Below are positions 5,617-7,344 of a DNA stretch of 7,344 bases, piece after piece. This DNA is from JANMZR01 sp031383555 (GTDB lineage Bacteria > Bacteroidota > Bacteroidia > Cytophagales > Spirosomataceae): contig JANMZR010000391.1 in the NCBI GenBank assembly GCA_031383555.1, forward strand, positions 1 through 7,344, written 5' to 3'. Numbering within the stretch: position 1 is the stretch's first letter; every line of letters starts with the position of its first letter. The notes under the pieces are model-generated. The model saw only the letters and a list, made by a program, of their open reading frames with translations, ran no database searches and was not told where the DNA came from. Position numbers and translations under genes: made by a program.

Positions 5617-7344
5617 ATGAAAAAACCCAATATTTATTTAAATATATTTAAATTTCTATTTTTTCTAATTATTTCTTTTTCTTGTAAAAAATCTGATAAT
5701 TCAGACTCAGAAGGCAATTCGCCTTTATTCAAATTATTACCACCTGATCAAACAAACATTACCTTTCAAAATACCCTTTCCGAAGGCCCTAATACAAATA
5801 TCTTAATGTATGAGTATTTTTACAATGGAGGTGGTGTTGCCACAGCCGATTTCAATGGCGATGGATTAGATGATATTTATTTCACTTCAAATATGGGTGA
5901 GAATAAGCTTTATTTGAATAGAGGAGCCATGAAATTTGATGATATTACAGCGGCCTCAGGAGCAGGAGGCAGGCCTGGTCCCTGGAAAACTGGCGTAAAT
6001 GCAGTTGATATTAATGGTGATGGTAAAATGGATATTTACTTGTGCTATTCAGGTGCTATGCCTTTAGAAAAGCGGATGAACCAGCTATTTATCAATATGG
6101 GTAATGATTCTAATGGTGTTCCTCAATTTGTAGATAAAGCTCCAGAATTGGGTTTAAATACGCCAGCATTTAGTAATCAAGCCTATTTTCTCGATTATGA
6201 TCGTGACCATGATTTGGATATGCTTTTGTTGAACCATAATCCGAAATCAATGCCAATATTAAATGAAGCTCAAACGGTTGAAAATTTAAAGAAAGATGAT
6301 CAATTTATTGGACTTAGACTTTTCAAAAACAGTGGCTCTCATTTTGATGATATTACCCCAATTACTGGGATAAGTTCAAGCGAATTGAGTTATGGCTTAG
6401 GGCTTGGAATTTCCGATTTTAATAATGATGGTTGGCCCGATTTTTATGTATCCAACGACTATCAAATACCTGATTATATGTATATTAATCAAAAGAACGG
6501 CACATTCCTAGATGTAAGAAACGAGCAAATTGGCCACACTAGTCAATTTTCGATGGGTAATGATGTAGCTGATATCAATAACGACGGGCTAACTGACATA
6601 TTTACCTTAGATATGCTTCCAGAGGGGAATCAAAGGCAAAAACTATTGATTGGACCTGATAATTTTGCTAAATTTGATCTTAATATTCGCTCTGGTTTTG
6701 GTTATCAATATATGAGAAATATGCTTCAATTGAACAATGGAAACGGCACTTTTTCTGAAATTGGACAATTGGCTGGAATTTCTAATACAGACTGGAGCTG
6801 GTCGGCATTATTGGCTGATTATAATGCTGATGGCTTGAAAGATTTGTATGTTACTAATGGATATACAAGGGATTACACCAATCAGGACTTTATAAAATAT
6901 ATGAATGATTATACCCAAGCAAAGGGTAGGCTCAAGCGTGAAGATGTACAAGCCATCATTGAAAAAATGCCTGCTTCAGATGTGTCTAATTATTTGTTTA
7001 TTAATAAAAATGGCCTACAGTTTGAGAATAAAACTGCTGCTTTTGGTATTCCGCTTCTTGAGCTTATTGATACCTCACTACCTATTACTCAGGCTCTTAT
7101 TCTTGCGCCTACCAGAGAATTATGTGTACAGATTACGAACGACCTTGTTAAATATAGCAAATTCAACCGTTCTGTAAATATTACGGCAGTTTATGGCGGC
7201 ACAAGTATAACTACACAAATCCGTCAGATTAAAAAAGGCAGTCAAATTGTAGCTGCCACACCAGGACGATTACTCGATCTTATTAATCGTGGTGCGATTA
7301 ATATGAAAACAATCCGTTATGTTGTTCTTGACGAGGCCGATGAA
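5617..7344 (+). CDS. VCBS/FG-GAP (CRTAC1-like) lipoprotein, joined in frame to a DEAD-box helicase fragment; 3' partial
   Basis: The frame stays open for 576 codons to the window edge. Residues 1-22 are a lipoprotein signal peptide with Cys23 as the likely lipidation site (ISFSC, then KKSDNSDSE). Residues about 45-470 are a VCBS/FG-GAP propeller region with six acidic loops of the calcium-binding DxNxDGxxD kind: DFNGDGLDD (78), DINGDGKMD (131), DYDRDHDLD (193), DFNNDGWPD (267), DINNDGLTD (319) and DYNADGLKD (401). From P479, and possibly from K472, the sequence is instead a DEAD-box helicase core. Bacteroidota relatives of the first part are usually about 1,100 residues, with more repeats and often a C-terminal ASPIC/UnbV domain, so more than half is missing. 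Such lipoproteins often lie next to SusCD pairs, but their role is poorly known. The ATG at 5617 is chosen because the signal peptide begins there; no Shine-Dalgarno is seen. The composite is probably not a natural protein. Confidence 0.85.
   Translation, partial: MKKPNIYLNIFKFLFFLIISFSCKKSDNSDSEGNSPLFKLLPPDQTNITFQNTLSEGPNTNILMYEYFYNGGGVATADFNGDGLDDIYFTSNMGENKLYLNRGAMKFDDITAASGAGGRPGPWKTGVNAVDINGDGKMDIYLCYSGAMPLEKRMNQLFINMGNDSNGVPQFVDKAPELGLNTPAFSNQAYFLDYDRDHDLDMLLLNHNPKSMPILNEAQTVENLKKDDQFIGLRLFKNSGSHFDDITPITGISSSELSYGLGLGISDFNNDGWPDFYVSNDYQIPDYMYINQKNGTFLDVRNEQIGHTSQFSMGNDVADINNDGLTDIFTLDMLPEGNQRQKLLIGPDNFAKFDLNIRSGFGYQYMRNMLQLNNGNGTFSEIGQLAGISNTDWSWSALLADYNADGLKDLYVTNGYTRDYTNQDFIKYMNDYTQAKGRLKREDVQAIIEKMPASDVSNYLFINKNGLQFENKTAAFGIPLLELIDTSLPITQALILAPTRELCVQITNDLVKYSKFNRSVNITAVYGGTSITTQIRQIKKGSQIVAATPGRLLDLINRGAINMKTIRYVVLDEADE
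7030..7344 (+). other. Internal fragment of a DEAD-box RNA helicase (CsdA/DeaD- or RhlE-like) within the chimeric frame
   Basis: Residues 472-576 of the composite frame match the N-terminal RecA-like domain of DEAD-box RNA helicases, which unwind RNA using ATP. In order: KTAAFGIPLLE (end of motif I and following helix), APTRELCVQI (motif Ia, P498-I506), YGGTS (G527-G528), ATPGRLLDLI (motif Ib, T548-R551) and VLDEADE (motif II, D572-D575) at the window edge. The DEADE ending and the ELCVQI and KYSK wording resemble Bacteroidota CsdA/DeaD-type enzymes. The N-terminal Q motif and the AxTGTG part of Walker A are absent, replaced by VCBS sequence, and everything after motif II is beyond the window. 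As written it could not be a working ATPase. Leucine codons here are mostly CTT (8 of 12 by hand count, no TTG), unlike the preceding VCBS part. Confidence 0.85.

Noticed and set aside
6905..7177. Plus-strand 90-codon ORF in another frame across the chimera join
   Set aside because: It overlaps the VCBS/helicase frame, which has strong family motifs on both sides; this Leu-rich frame is a shadow.
5617..7344. A genuine novel secreted helicase fusion system
   Set aside because: The fusion lacks most of Walker A and the helicase Q motif, truncates the VCBS protein, joins incompatible cell compartments, and the join sits on a sequence shared by both families; an artefact or recombination explains it better.

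Overview
The window looks like Bacteroidota DNA, probably from the Cytophagales or a related AT-rich lineage. The evidence is a canonical SusC/SusD outer-membrane pair, Bacteroidota-type lipoprotein signal peptides, AT-rich leaders without Shine-Dalgarno sequences, and an exact TAnnTTTG -7 promoter element ahead of the third gene. All genes lie on the + strand.

Layout: (1) 1-94, an AT-rich leader; (2) 95-3319, a complete SusC/RagA-type TonB-dependent transporter; (3) 3320-3435, an AT-only spacer with a perfect 16-bp hairpin; (4) 3436-5301, a complete RagB/SusD-type surface lipoprotein; (5) 5302-5616, a non-coding spacer with a 32-bp tandem repeat that carries a strong hairpin, then an intrinsic terminator, then a probable promoter; (6) 5617 to the window end, an open reading frame that begins as a VCBS/FG-GAP (CRTAC1-like) lipoprotein and, after about residue 472-478, continues in frame as the middle of a DEAD-box RNA helicase, stopping just after the DEAD motif.

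SusC and SusD should work together as a nutrient-import complex: SusD is the surface lid that captures ligand and SusC is the TonB-driven barrel below it. No glycosidase, peptidase or regulator is present, so the substrate cannot be read from this window. The VCBS lipoprotein is a plausible surface or periplasmic companion, but the terminator and its own promoter suggest separate transcription.

The main anomaly is the VCBS/helicase join at 7030-7050. The bases there can encode both a VCBS inter-repeat segment and the end of a helicase Walker A motif (KTAAFGI). The resulting protein lacks most of Walker A, and leucine codon choice changes abruptly at the join. The simplest reading is an artificial or recombinational chimera across a short shared sequence, not a new protein system. 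I found no convincing undescribed system; the repeat cluster after susD and the junction most deserve checking.
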